Below are positions 35,500 to 45,209 of a stretch of 59,449 bases of DNA, piece after piece (the stretch's first letter is position 1; every line of letters starts with the position of its first letter). The notes beneath the pieces were generated by a model. The model searched no databases. It worked only from the letters and a program-made list of their open reading frames with translations, and was not told the DNA's origin. The stretch spans positions 1 to 59,449 of the forward strand of contig CABUOQ010000007.1 of the NCBI GenBank assembly GCA_902493275.1, given 5' to 3'. This DNA is from an uncultured Bacillota bacterium. Lineage in GTDB: Bacteria; Bacillota_I; Bacilli_A; RFN20; CAG-449. The translations under genes and the position numbers were made by a program.

Positions 35500-36619
35500 A
35501 TGCTTGAACTTTTTGAAATTAGAAATATATTATCAACTTTGAAAGGCTCAATGGTAGAGTTAGGTGACTCTCTTTGACCTAGCTTCACTAGCTAAAAAAT
35601 CAGAAGAAATTGAAAAGCAAATTAATAGTAATGGCTTTTGGAACAATCAAAGAGAAGCACAGAAAATAATTAATAAATTTAATACTATAAATGAAGAAAT
35701 AAAAACTTTTAATTCTTTAAAAGAGCAATTAAATGTTTTAGAAGATACATATGCATTAATTAAAGAAGATTATGATGAAGAGATTCATCATAGTCTTTCT
35801 GATGAAATCAAAACTTTAAAAGATAATTTTGAAACTTTTTCCACTGAAGTCTTGCTTACTGGAGATTACGATAATTCTAATGCTATTGTGGATATTCATC
35901 CAGGAGCTGGTGGAACCGAATCTCAAGACTGGGCGGAGATGCTTTATCGTATGTATATAAGGTATTGTGAGAAGCATAGTTTTAAAATTCAATTAATTGA
36001 TTATTTAGAAGGAGAAGGTGCTGGAATAAAGAGTGTATCTTTTTTAATTAAGGGTAAACTAGCATATGGATTACTAAAAAGTGAAAAGGGAGTTCATCGT
36101 TTAGTAAGAATTTCACCATTCGATGCTTCTGGTAGAAGACATACTTCTTTTGCTTCGGTTGAAGTCACTCCTGAAATTTCTTCTCAAATAGATATAACTA
36201 TTGAAGAGAAAGATTTACGTGTGGATGTTTATCGTTCATCTGGAGCAGGAGGACAAAATGTCAATAAAACTGATTCAGCTGTAAGAATGACCCATATTCC
36301 AACTGGAATTGTAGTTACTTGTCAAAATGAACGTAACCAAATTAAAAATAGAGAAATGGCATTAGGCATTTTAAAATCACGTTTATATTTGCTTAAGCAA
36401 GAAGAACAACGAAAAAAACTCAGTGCAATTCAAGGCGAACAAAAAAATATTGAATGGGGTTCACAAATTAGATCGTATGTTTTTTGTCCATATACGATGG
36501 TTAAAGATCATAGAACGGATTATGAGGTTGTGGATGTATATAAAGTCTTAGATGGTGATCTCGATTTATTTATTAATGCCTATTTGAAAATGGAGGTTAA
36601 AAACAATGCCAAAAACTAA
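35500..36619 (+). CDS. prfB: Peptide chain release factor 2, expressed by programmed +1 frameshift
   Basis: Class I release factor for UGA and UAA. The gene is in two frames: 35500-35574 (25 codons) ends at CTT, followed by in-frame TGA at 35575-35577. Skipping the T at 35575 continues with GAC CTA GCT in the +1 frame to 36619, giving about 372 residues. CTT TGA C is the classical RF2 slip site, and AGGTGA at 35562-35567 is the stimulating Shine-Dalgarno-like element. The protein has the SPF recognition tripeptide (RISPFDAS) and the catalytic GGQ in GAGGQNVNK. Low RF2 lets the ribosome slip, so the gene regulates itself. secA lies 5 bases upstream; the downstream gene overlaps by 14 bases. 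Confidence 0.97.
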
Positions 36620-37535
36620 AAAAGAAATATTTAAATTTATAATTAGAATATTAAAAATTATTATCGGTTCTTTTTTATTAGGATTAGGCAATGGCTTGTT
36701 TATGATTCCTTATTCTATTATTGCTGGAGGAGTATCAGGTATCGGAATAATTATTGGTAAATTATGTTCGATTTCAGATATAACTCTTATGATTACATTG
36801 ATTAATGTGGCATTTTTTATTTTAGGATGGATTTTGTTGGGACATAGTTTTGCATTAAAAACGGTTATTTCCACAATTGTTTATCCTTTAGCTATCATCA
36901 TTGGTACGGCTTTATATAATGCGGGATTAAATTTTGGAATAGTAGAAGAAATAGCTAACGATAGCATGTATTATTTACTCGCAGCTGTATTTGGTGGAAT
37001 ATTTATTGGTGCGGGTGTAGCTTTAACTTTTTCAGGTGGTGGTTCAACTGGTGGAGTAGATGTTATAACTTTGGTAATCAATAAATATACGGGAATTAAG
37101 GCTTCTAGATTATCTTTTTTTGTTGATGCAGTCATTATTTTGCTAGGATTAATTGTTAATCCTTTTGATAAATTATTAGTTGGTATTATCTCTACATTTA
37201 CCACTTCGATAATAATCGATAAATTATTCGATAGTGAAAAGAATGTTGTAGCTAATGTTATCTCTTCTAAATATGATGAGATAAATAATTTTGTTGCAGA
37301 TAAATTAGATCGCACAACGACGATAATTTCGGCGGTAGGAGGATATTCTTCTAATGAAGTTAAATTGCTTCAAATCGTATTAAATTATCAAGAATATTAT
37401 ATTTTAGAAGATATTATTGCTAAAGTTGATCCTCAAGCATTTGTTTATATCACTAAATCCTATTCTGTTAAAGGTGAAGGTTTTAAAGCACATGTTTATC
37501 GCAATAGGAGAAAGAATAAAAATGAAGGAAAATAA
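36606..37535 (+). CDS. YitT family membrane protein
   Basis: A 309-residue protein with five or more N-terminal membrane segments (first at about 15-35), carrying the glycine-rich AGGVSGIGIIIGKL and SGGGSTGGVDVI segments of the YitT family, and a C-terminal cytosolic DUF2179 domain (about 215-300: RTTTIISAVGGYSS, YITKSYSVKGEGF). Function is unknown, though the DUF2179 part may bind a nucleotide. secA-prfB-yitT-like (yvjA) is the B. subtilis order. The start overlaps prfB by 14 bases, and its last 14 bases overlap uvrB. Confidence 0.9.
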   Translation: MPKTKKEIFKFIIRILKIIIGSFLLGLGNGLFMIPYSIIAGGVSGIGIIIGKLCSISDITLMITLINVAFFILGWILLGHSFALKTVISTIVYPLAIIIGTALYNAGLNFGIVEEIANDSMYYLLAAVFGGIFIGAGVALTFSGGGSTGGVDVITLVINKYTGIKASRLSFFVDAVIILLGLIVNPFDKLLVGIISTFTTSIIIDKLFDSEKNVVANVISSKYDEINNFVADKLDRTTTIISAVGGYSSNEVKLLQIVLNYQEYYILEDIIAKVDPQAFVYITKSYSVKGEGFKAHVYRNRRKNKNEGK

Positions 37536-39489
37536 GTTTGAGTTAGTTTCCAATTATAAGCCTACAGGTGATCAACCAGAAGCTATAAAAGAATTAGTTG
37601 AAGGTTTAATAGATCATAAGAAATTTCAAGTTCTTCTTGGAGCGACAGGAACAGGAAAGACATTCACTATTGCTAATGTTATTGCACATATTAATAAGCC
37701 AACCTTAGTCCTAGTGCATAATAAGACTCTTGCAGGTCAGCTATATTCTGAATTTAAAGAATTATTTCCTCATAATAGAGTCGAGTACTTTGTATCAAAC
37801 TTTGATTTTTATCAACCAGAAGCATATATGCCTTCTACTGATACATATATCGAAAAAAATGCGGTTATGAATGATGAGATAGAATTAATGCGCGCATCTG
37901 CAATTAATTCGGTTTTGGAAAGAAATGACACTATTATCGTAGCGTCTGTCGCCTCTATTTATGGATTGACTGATCCAGCTGAATATCGTTCATTAGTTTT
38001 CTTTTTACATGTTGGTGATGAACTTGACCGCAAAGAGATATTTGCAAAGTTAATTGATGGTCAATATACTCGTAACAATTTAGAATTATCTCCAGGTAAT
38101 TTTAGAATTAATGGTGATGTTTTAGAAATTGCTCCAGCATCCACGAGTGAATTCATTATCAAAGTACTTATTGATGAATATGATACTATAGAAGAAATTC
38201 TAGCGGTTAATCCAGTATCAGGTGAAGTTTTGCACTCGTATGATGAATTTCCAATATTTCCTGCTCATGAGCATGCCTCTACTCAAAATAGAATTAATGA
38301 AGCGGTAATAACCATTAAGGAAGAACTTAAGCAGCGATTAGATTATTTCCATATCCAAGGTAAACTTTTAGAAGAAGAGCGGTTAAGTCAAAGAACTAAT
38401 CGAGACATTGAGAGTTTATTAGAATTTGGCATGTGTTCTGGAATTGAAAATTATTCACGTCACATTGATAAAAGAAAAGAGGGAGAAACACCATTTAACT
38501 TATTTGATTATCTACCTAAAGATTATTTATTAGTCGTTGATGAATCGCATGTTACTTTACCTCAGATTAGAGGAATGTATAATGGTGATCGTTCTAGGAA
38601 ACAAGTACTAGTGGATTATGGATTTAGATTACCTTCCGCTTTAGATAATCGGCCTTTAAATTTTACTGAGTTTGAAAACAAGATTTTTCAAGTCATCTGT
38701 TGTTCGGCAACGCCAGGCGATTATGAACTTGAAAAGACTAATCATGAAGTCGTGGAGCAGATAATTCGTCCAACTGGACTACTTGATCCAGTAATCGAGG
38801 TGAAAAATGTCACTAATCCTGTATATGACATTATCGGAGAAGCTAAAAAAGTTATTTCTAAAAATGAAAGAGTGATGATTGTCACTTTAACAATTAAAGA
38901 TGCTGAAAACCTTACAGCGTATTTAAAAGAGCAAGGATTAAAAGTTGTCTATTTACATAATGAAACTAAGACTCTAGAAAGAACAGAAGTTATATATAAT
39001 TTAAGAAAAGGTAAATATGATGTGCTTGTTGGAATTAATCTTTTGCGTGAAGGTTTAGATATTCCTGAAGTATCACTTATTTGTATTTTAGATGCAGATA
39101 AAGAAGGCTTTTTGCGAAGTGAAAGATCTCTTATTCAAGTTATTGGAAGAGCCGCGAGAAATGAACATGGTCGCGTTATTATGTATGCTTCTAAGATGAC
39201 TGATTCAATGAATAGCGCTATTTGTGAGACAAATAGGCGTAGAGAAATTCAACAAAAATATAATCAAGAGCATGGTATAATTCCAAAGACAATCATTAAA
39301 GAAATTAGAATGCCACTTAAGATTATTGATAATGTTACTAATAAAAACAAATCAAATAAGATGACAAGAAAAGAAAAAGAGGCATATATCAAAGATATTG
39401 AAAAACAAATGAGACAAGCTGCGCGCGAACTTGATTATGAGAAGGCTGCGGAATTAAGAGATATTTTGTTTGAATTAAAAGGTGAATAA
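37522..39489 (+). CDS. uvrB: UvrABC excision nuclease subunit UvrB
   Basis: Damage-verifying helicase of nucleotide excision repair. I place the start at 37522 (655 residues), where the family N-terminus FELVSNYKPTGDQPEAI begins; AGGAG lies 11 bases upstream. Upstream in-frame codons lie inside the yitT-type gene. Motifs: Walker A GATGTGKTFT, beta-hairpin region DFYQPEAYMPSTDTYIEK, DESHV, LLREGLDIPEVSL, QVIGRAARN, and the C-terminal UVR domain RQAARELDYEKAAELRD that binds UvrC/UvrA. uvrA is not adjacent. A strong bidirectional terminator follows. Confidence 0.97.
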   Translation: MKENKFELVSNYKPTGDQPEAIKELVEGLIDHKKFQVLLGATGTGKTFTIANVIAHINKPTLVLVHNKTLAGQLYSEFKELFPHNRVEYFVSNFDFYQPEAYMPSTDTYIEKNAVMNDEIELMRASAINSVLERNDTIIVASVASIYGLTDPAEYRSLVFFLHVGDELDRKEIFAKLIDGQYTRNNLELSPGNFRINGDVLEIAPASTSEFIIKVLIDEYDTIEEILAVNPVSGEVLHSYDEFPIFPAHEHASTQNRINEAVITIKEELKQRLDYFHIQGKLLEEERLSQRTNRDIESLLEFGMCSGIENYSRHIDKRKEGETPFNLFDYLPKDYLLVVDESHVTLPQIRGMYNGDRSRKQVLVDYGFRLPSALDNRPLNFTEFENKIFQVICCSATPGDYELEKTNHEVVEQIIRPTGLLDPVIEVKNVTNPVYDIIGEAKKVISKNERVMIVTLTIKDAENLTAYLKEQGLKVVYLHNETKTLERTEVIYNLRKGKYDVLVGINLLREGLDIPEVSLICILDADKEGFLRSERSLIQVIGRAARNEHGRVIMYASKMTDSMNSAICETNRRREIQQKYNQEHGIIPKTIIKEIRMPLKIIDNVTNKNKSNKMTRKEKEAYIKDIEKQMRQAARELDYEKAAELRDILFELKGE

Positions 39490-39520
39490 AAAAATAGCAC
39501 TCAAGCATGTGCTATTTTTT
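39488..39520. terminator. Bidirectional terminator between uvrB and the divergent-strand gene
   Basis: AAAAAATAGCAC and GTGCTATTTTTT form a perfect 12-bp stem, with a T run on both strands. It can serve uvrB and the minus-strand gene ending at 39587. Confidence 0.85.
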
Positions 39521-39586
39521 ATTTGAGAGGTTGTGGTGCTCAAATATAATTAATTGCCGAATTTTTATAGCTTGAAGCAATTGCAC

Positions 39587-39988
39587 CTAAAGTGAAGATA
39601 TTGCTAGTCTTTCTTCATATGCATCAGCATAATCAAAGACTAGTTCGCTATGAAGATTATACTTGTTGATAATTTTTTCATAGTGTTTATCTTTACATAA
39701 ACGAAGAACAAGATTATTCTTTCCAATTAAATCTGAAGTGATATCAATAATTAATATTTGACTATTAGAATGGATTTTGGTTACTTTATTGGCTAAAGAA
39801 ATCAAAGTGTTAAAATTTTCTTTGTTTGTGAAATAGATGATATCTAAATTGGAATTTAACATCAAATCCATAGTATATATAATTTGTCCTAATAAAGATT
39901 TGCTGTTATTTATTTCGATAATATTTTCTTGTTCTAATAATAATTTATTTAAATTAGTTGTTACATCGGTTAAAAATACTTGTTTCAT
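39587..39988 (-). CDS. Hypothetical protein, 133 residues
   Basis: No family recognised. The ATG at 39988 is chosen because GGAGG (39997-40001) lies 8 bases upstream; an in-frame start at 40003 would overlap that site. The product has no signal peptide or membrane helix. It alternates hydrophobic strands (IDIIYF-type, ILIIDIT) with charged helices, which suggests a small alpha/beta fold. It is divergent from an XRE-type regulator and shares the 170-base region with the nested inverted repeats, so that regulator may control it. Confidence 0.65.
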   Translation of the reverse strand: MKQVFLTDVTTNLNKLLLEQENIIEINNSKSLLGQIIYTMDLMLNSNLDIIYFTNKENFNTLISLANKVTKIHSNSQILIIDITSDLIGKNNLVLRLCKDKHYEKIINKYNLHSELVFDYADAYEERLAISSL

Positions 39989-40064
39989 AATGATTGCCTC
40001 CAATAATTACAATATTATTTTATTACAAAACTGAGGATATTGAGCTCTATTGATGATTTTTAAG

Positions 40065-40129
40065 TTCTACTCTTAAAAAAACTAGTAGTAGAGTTATAAA
40101 AAACAGCTCTACTGAGAGTAGAATATAAT
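40065..40129. promoter_or_regulatory. Nested inverted repeats and -10 box between divergent genes
   Basis: TTCTACTCT (40065-40073) pairs with AGAGTAGAA (40115-40123), and inside it AGTAGAG (40087-40093) pairs with CTCTACT (40107-40113). The -10-like TATAAT (40124-40129) abuts the outer right arm. The four related half-sites suggest operators for the adjacent XRE regulator, or a leader RNA structure. Confidence 0.55.
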
Positions 40130-40173
40130 AAAAACATATTGAATGATATCATTTTTCATGTTAAATTAAATGC

Positions 40174-40773
40174 ATGGATGAACAAAGAATAAAAAACAAT
40201 ATTGCTAAAAATATGATAGCTTATCGTAAAAGATGTAATTTGACACAAGCTCAGCTTGCTGAAAAAATCTCTTATTCAGATAAAGCTATTTCAAAATGGG
40301 AAAGAGCTGAAGGGGTACCAGATACTTTGGTATTAGTTCAACTATGTGAAATATTTGGAGTAACCTTGAATGATATGATAAGTGATAAGGTAAAACGAAA
40401 AGCTCCATTTTTCTTGCGTAATCGATTAATAATTTCACTATTATCTGTTGTTTTAGTTTGGCTTGTTGCTGTCATTGTTTTTGTAATCCTAGGTTTAATA
40501 TTTCCGGATGATAAAAATCTATGGCTAAGTTTTATTTACGCTATTCCAACATCTTTTGTTGTATGCGTTGTTTTTGCTTGTTTATGGGGAAACAAAATAT
40601 TGAAATTGATTTCGATAACTGGACTTATATGGACTATTTGTTTAGGAGTTTTTATTCCTTTAAACATGTTTAGTATTAGCGATAGTAATTGGATGGTGTT
40701 TTTAATTGGAATTCCAGTTCAAATATTATTTATATTTTGGTTTTTATTGAAGAAAAAAGATAAGAATGTTTAA
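40174..40773 (+). CDS. XRE-family regulator with membrane domain
   Basis: The 199-residue product has an N-terminal helix-turn-helix (residues 8-65: RKRCNLTQAQLAEKISYSDKA..KWE, typical Cro/C1 fold), then after a short basic linker four hydrophobic segments in about 90-195. Membrane-anchored XRE proteins of this type may sense the membrane. No Shine-Dalgarno is visible before the ATG. The TATAAT at 40124 would give a leader of about 40 bases. Self-regulation through the repeats at 40065-40123 is an inference. Confidence 0.85.
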   Translation: MDEQRIKNNIAKNMIAYRKRCNLTQAQLAEKISYSDKAISKWERAEGVPDTLVLVQLCEIFGVTLNDMISDKVKRKAPFFLRNRLIISLLSVVLVWLVAVIVFVILGLIFPDDKNLWLSFIYAIPTSFVVCVVFACLWGNKILKLISITGLIWTICLGVFIPLNMFSISDSNWMVFLIGIPVQILFIFWFLLKKKDKNV

Positions 40774-40856
40774 TCAATCATTGTATTAAAGATAATTGAC
40801 TAAATATGATTATTATTTTAATATTAAGTCGAAGTTAGAAAAAGGAAGAATAAAAA

Positions 40857-42161
40857 ATGACATTAGTTAATGATTTAATGAAGTTTATTGATAATAGTCC
40901 TGTTTCTTTTAATGTAATCAATAACGCTAAAAGCATTCTATTAGAAAATGGATTTAAGGAATTAGATGAAAAAAAGAATATGGTTCTAGAGAAAGGAAAA
41001 AAATATTTTTTGACTAGAAATGGAACTTCTTTGATTGCCTTTAAAATCGGTGATAATATCGACGAAAACTATGGATTTAATTTAGTGGCATCTCATAGTG
41101 ATTCACCTTGTTTCAAGGTTAAACCTGAGTTTGAAAAAACAACTGATATTTACAATAAAATAAATATTGAGCCTTATGGGGGAATGATTTGCTCAAGTTG
41201 GATTGATAGACCACTTTCTCTTGCAGGTAGGGTAATCTATAATGAAAACTCGACCTTAAAAACTAAAATTATATCTTTAAAAAAGGAATTATTAATGATT
41301 CCTAATGTTTGCATTCATTTTAATCGAAATGTCAATAATGGTTATATATATGATATGGCAAAAGATATGCAAGCTTTCATTGGACAAAAATTGTCGAAAG
41401 ATACAATTAAGAAAATAATTGCTAAAGAAGTCGGGTGCGATGAAAATAATATAATTAATTTTGATTTATATTTATATAATACTCAAAAAGCTTTGCTCTG
41501 GGGAGTAAATAATGAATATATTTCTTCACCACGATTAGATGATTTAGAATGCGTGTATACATCATTAAGAGGATTTATTGATTCTAATCATGATAAAAAC
41601 ATCAATGTTTTAACTATTTTTGATAATGAAGAAGTTGGTTCTTCTTCGCGTCAAGGCGCGGATTCTGATTTCCTTGATAATATTCTTTTAAGAATAAATA
41701 ATTCATTGGGATATAATCATGAAAATTATATGCGTGCTCTTTCGTCATCATTTATGATTTCAGCGGATAACGCTCATGCAGTTCATCCAAATTTCCCTAA
41801 TTTAACTGATGAAACTAATCGAGTCTATATGAATGAAGGTATCGTAATTAAATTCAACGCATCGCAATCTTATACATCGGATGGATTTTCATCATCATTG
41901 CTTCAAAAGATACTAAAAGAAGCTGATGTTCCATATCAATTTTTCACCAATAGATCGGATATTAGAGGGGGATCTACTTTAGGTAATATTGCCACAAGAC
42001 ACACCTCAATTTTAATGGTTGATATTGGTTTAGCTCAATTAGCGATGCATTCTAGCTATGAAACAGCAGGTAGTAAAGATATAGAATACGCTTATAAAGC
42101 CTTCAAAAAATTTTATGGAAGCCATTTTGTGTTTAACCAAGATGAAGTGGTAATTGAATAA
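40857..42161 (+). CDS. apeB: M18 family aminopeptidase
   Basis: Cytosolic zinc aminopeptidase of the M18 family (ApeB/aspartyl aminopeptidase type), which removes N-terminal acidic or neutral residues. The 434-residue length fits. Conserved pieces: ASHSDSPCFKVKP with the first metal His at about 79, the DNEEVGSSSRQGADS stretch with the catalytic Glu pair, SADNAHAVHPN, and near the C-terminus GGSTLGNIA and the last metal His in AMHSSYETAGSKD. AAAAGGAAG lies before the ATG. The glycosyltransferase gene starts 2 bases after its stop. Confidence 0.93.
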   Translation: MTLVNDLMKFIDNSPVSFNVINNAKSILLENGFKELDEKKNMVLEKGKKYFLTRNGTSLIAFKIGDNIDENYGFNLVASHSDSPCFKVKPEFEKTTDIYNKINIEPYGGMICSSWIDRPLSLAGRVIYNENSTLKTKIISLKKELLMIPNVCIHFNRNVNNGYIYDMAKDMQAFIGQKLSKDTIKKIIAKEVGCDENNIINFDLYLYNTQKALLWGVNNEYISSPRLDDLECVYTSLRGFIDSNHDKNINVLTIFDNEEVGSSSRQGADSDFLDNILLRINNSLGYNHENYMRALSSSFMISADNAHAVHPNFPNLTDETNRVYMNEGIVIKFNASQSYTSDGFSSSLLQKILKEADVPYQFFTNRSDIRGGSTLGNIATRHTSILMVDIGLAQLAMHSSYETAGSKDIEYAYKAFKKFYGSHFVFNQDEVVIE

Positions 42162-42163
42162 TT

Positions 42164-43432
42164 ATGACAATAGTTGAAAACATTGCTTTGATATTAAATT
42201 ATATAATGTTAGGAATAATTGCTTTATGCATTATCTTATATTTTATCAGAATAATTTATGTTTTTTATGGTTTTAAAAAGCTAAAAAAAGAAAAAGATGT
42301 AGACATTTATTCTTCATTCTGTGTTTTAATTCCGGCAAGAAATGAATCTAAAGTTATTCGCAATATATTAACTTCGCTCATTAATCAAAAATATGATATG
42401 CAAAAAGTTGATGTATATGTCATTGTTGAAGACGAACAAGATCCAACTGTCGAAATCGTTAAAGAATTTGGGTTTAATTATTATGTTCGTCCAGATTTAG
42501 AAAATAAAATGACAAAAGGATGGGCTTTAGATCAATGCGTCAGAAATATCTTTGACCAAGGAAAAGTCTATGATTCATTTGTAATTTTTGATGCAGATAA
42601 TATCTTACAAGATGATTTTCTTTTATCTTTAAATAAAGCGCGTATCAATCATCAAATTAAGGTGGGATTTGGTAATAGACAATCAACCAATTATTTTAAA
42701 AATGTCATCTCAATGTGCTCTAGTATTATGTTTCAAATGGTTAATATTTTTGGAAATAAAGGAAAATCGCGGTTCATTAATAAAATAATACTTTCTGGTA
42801 CAGGATATTTTATTGATTATGATGTCATAAAATCAGCAGGTAGTTTTATTTGGCATGGTTTATGTGAAGATACAGAACTATGTATCTATCTATACGCTAA
42901 AGGAATAAAATGCGGATATGTTGATGAAGCGATATTTTTTGATGAGCAACCTACTTCATATAAAGAAAATTTAAAACAACATACGCGCTGGGTGTGGGGT
43001 AATCTATTTGCGGATATGAAGCAAAGACCTTTAGTTATGAAATCTTTTTTGAAAGACAAATCTGATCGTCTAGCTAAGATGGATTTCTTGGTGTCTAATG
43101 TGCCAATTGGAATTATGATTATCTATAGTTTTTGTAACGCCTTTATTCAATTTTGTGTAGGAATAGCTTATTCAATTGTCAATAAAGTTTTTTTGAATAA
43201 ATATTATTTTATTGGTTTAGGTGTAGTTTTAATTTTTTATTTAATATTTACGATTATTGCTTTCCTAGTGGTTATCATCAATAGAAGATATCTGACAAAA
43301 GCTAAGAAAAGATTAAAAGTAGTTAGTTGTTTAGTGTTTTTCTTTTACATGGCTGATTTTGTGACAGGATTTGTCTTTGGATTATCCAAAAAGAATCGAA
43401 CATGGAAAGAAATTAGACATTCAGGAAAATAA
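42164..43432 (+). CDS. Membrane family 2 glycosyltransferase
   Basis: A 422-residue inner-membrane protein. One N-terminal helix (about 12-32) is followed by a GT-A catalytic domain: VLIPARNESKVI, VIVEDEQDP, the metal-binding DADN at about 143, CEDTELC at about 234, and QHTRW at about 271. This is the D,D,D,QxxRW pattern of processive or polysaccharide-type GT2 enzymes. Three C-terminal membrane segments follow (about 310-400). The likely role is a cell-surface glycan; the donor sugar cannot be inferred. It is coupled to the aminopeptidase gene and converges on glmS with a one-base gap and no visible terminator. Confidence 0.87.
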   Translation: MTIVENIALILNYIMLGIIALCIILYFIRIIYVFYGFKKLKKEKDVDIYSSFCVLIPARNESKVIRNILTSLINQKYDMQKVDVYVIVEDEQDPTVEIVKEFGFNYYVRPDLENKMTKGWALDQCVRNIFDQGKVYDSFVIFDADNILQDDFLLSLNKARINHQIKVGFGNRQSTNYFKNVISMCSSIMFQMVNIFGNKGKSRFINKIILSGTGYFIDYDVIKSAGSFIWHGLCEDTELCIYLYAKGIKCGYVDEAIFFDEQPTSYKENLKQHTRWVWGNLFADMKQRPLVMKSFLKDKSDRLAKMDFLVSNVPIGIMIIYSFCNAFIQFCVGIAYSIVNKVFLNKYYFIGLGVVLIFYLIFTIIAFLVVIINRRYLTKAKKRLKVVSCLVFFFYMADFVTGFVFGLSKKNRTWKEIRHSGK

Positions 43433-43433
43433 A

Positions 43434-45209
43434 TTACTCCACAGTGACAGACTTAGCTAGATTACGAGGATGATCAATATCATTTCCTTTAATTTGACTA
43501 ACATAATACGATATTAGTTGTAAAATCATAAGTTCTTGAAATATTATTAGGTCTTCATCTGTACCAATTTTGAGAGTGATATCATCTTCATTATGAGGGA
43601 GATTTTCTTTAATAATATTGATATTTATCGCACCTCGAGATGATGTTTCTTTGATGTTTACTTTCATAATAGAATATAAATAATCTTGGCTGATTAAGGA
43701 AATTACTAAAGTCTTATTGCTTATTAATGCTAATGTGCCATGCTTTAGTTCTCCTGCAGGAAAACTTTCAGCATGTATATAAGAAATCTCTTTTAATTTA
43801 AGAGAGCCTTCTAAGCAAAGAAAATAATCGATATTTCTGCCTAAAAAGAATACATGCTCAAATGTTGAAATCTGCTTAGCTTTGGCTTTTAAACTCTCTT
43901 GGTTTGATAATATATCGTTTAAATTTTTTTGTAGAATGCTGATCTTTTGAGAATCTATTTTATTGTTGGAAATGGCCTTAGATAATAAATAAAAGACTAA
44001 ACTTTGACTTAGAAAAGCTTTTGTGGAGGCTACCGAGATTTCTTTTCCCGCTAGAAGGGAAATATTTTTATCACACAATCTAACTAATGTGGAATAGGTT
44101 GAATTGCATATGCTTATGCATTTGTAGCCTTTAGCTTTAGCGATTTTAAATAGATTAATAACATCTAGAGTTTCTCCTGATTGGGAAACAAAAATAAATA
44201 TATCTCCTTTTTGAGTTAAAGGAAAATTATATATTGCTTCAGAAGAGAGAATTTCTTCACATTCTATTTGAGCATGTTTAATTAAAAAATAACGTCCAAT
44301 TTTACATGAATATAGACTTGAACCACAGCCACATAAAAAAACTTTGCGAGCCGATTTTATCATTGATAGTATTTCTTTATCGATAATTATTTCATCGTTA
44401 ATACAATATTCGTCGATGATTTTTTTTATTAAAGAAGGTTCTTGATGGATTTCTTTTTCCATATATGATGAAAATCCATCTAAAGAAGTATCATCTATTG
44501 AAGATGTAAGACGAGAAAATTTAGGATTGACGACTTTGAGATTTTGAAATATAGAAATTTTATTTTGGGATATATAGCCAAATTCATGATCTTCTAAGCT
44601 ATAAAAACTAGTAAATTCTTTATCGATGTTGATGATATCTGAAGCTAAGGCAATATTATTTTCACCTTTTAAAATAATTAATGGAGTAAGATTTTTTATA
44701 AAATAAATCTTATCTTGTTCTTGATGATCAATAATTAATATGGCATATGATCCTTTTACAATTGATTTAATTATTCTTAATGCTTCAATCGTTGAATGAT
44801 TGTAACTAAGATATTCTAATAGATTAGCAAAGATTTCGCTATCAGTTTGTGAAAGAAAAAAATAATTAGAAAGATATTCATTTTTAATTTGTTCATAATT
44901 TTCGATAATACCATTATGAACAATGCTAAAGCGCTTATGATTAGAATCATGAGGGTGCGAGTTCTCTTTAGTAATAGCACCATGAGTTGCCCATCTAGTA
45001 TGCCCAATGCCGATATTTGATTTTATATTTGGAAGAATAGCCTCTAATGATGAAACATTACCAATATTTTTATAGGTGACAACATCTTTATTACTAACCA
45101 AAGCTATTCCAGTTGAATCATATCCGCGATATTCTAAATGATGAAGTCCCTGCATAATTTTTTCTTTGGCATTATAATTACTTCCAATATAGCCGATTAT
45201 TCCACACAT
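43434..45209 (-). CDS. glmS: Glutamine--fructose-6-phosphate aminotransferase GlmS
   Basis: Makes glucosamine-6-phosphate, the first committed step to UDP-GlcNAc. The 591-residue protein starts with the processed Cys2 nucleophile (MCGIIGYIGS), followed by HTRWATHG and NGIIENYEQIK of the glutaminase domain, then two SIS sugar-isomerase domains (CGCGSSLYSCKIGRYF, SQSGETLDVI, KEISVASTKAFLSQ) and the C-terminal DHPRNLAKSVTVE. GAGGAGA precedes the ATG. It follows the GlmM-GlmU fusion gene with no gap. No glmS ribozyme is visible before it or before the operon. Confidence 0.97.
   Translation of the reverse strand: MCGIIGYIGSNYNAKEKIMQGLHHLEYRGYDSTGIALVSNKDVVTYKNIGNVSSLEAILPNIKSNIGIGHTRWATHGAITKENSHPHDSNHKRFSIVHNGIIENYEQIKNEYLSNYFFLSQTDSEIFANLLEYLSYNHSTIEALRIIKSIVKGSYAILIIDHQEQDKIYFIKNLTPLIILKGENNIALASDIINIDKEFTSFYSLEDHEFGYISQNKISIFQNLKVVNPKFSRLTSSIDDTSLDGFSSYMEKEIHQEPSLIKKIIDEYCINDEIIIDKEILSMIKSARKVFLCGCGSSLYSCKIGRYFLIKHAQIECEEILSSEAIYNFPLTQKGDIFIFVSQSGETLDVINLFKIAKAKGYKCISICNSTYSTLVRLCDKNISLLAGKEISVASTKAFLSQSLVFYLLSKAISNNKIDSQKISILQKNLNDILSNQESLKAKAKQISTFEHVFFLGRNIDYFLCLEGSLKLKEISYIHAESFPAGELKHGTLALISNKTLVISLISQDYLYSIMKVNIKETSSRGAININIIKENLPHNEDDITLKIGTDEDLIIFQELMILQLISYYVSQIKGNDIDHPRNLAKSVTVE

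Noticed and set aside
35564..36619. prfB starting at the GTG at 35564
   Set aside because: This frame hides the upstream 25 codons; the CTT TGA C slip site and the RF2 N-terminus show that the gene starts at 35500.
37417..37521. uvrB N-terminal extension of 35 residues
   Set aside because: It lies inside the yitT-type gene and is unlike any UvrB N-terminus; AGGAG supports the ATG at 37522.
43432..43434. Terminator between the convergent glycosyltransferase and glmS genes
   Set aside because: The stop codons are almost adjacent and no hairpin with a T run is visible; read-through or in-gene termination is likely.
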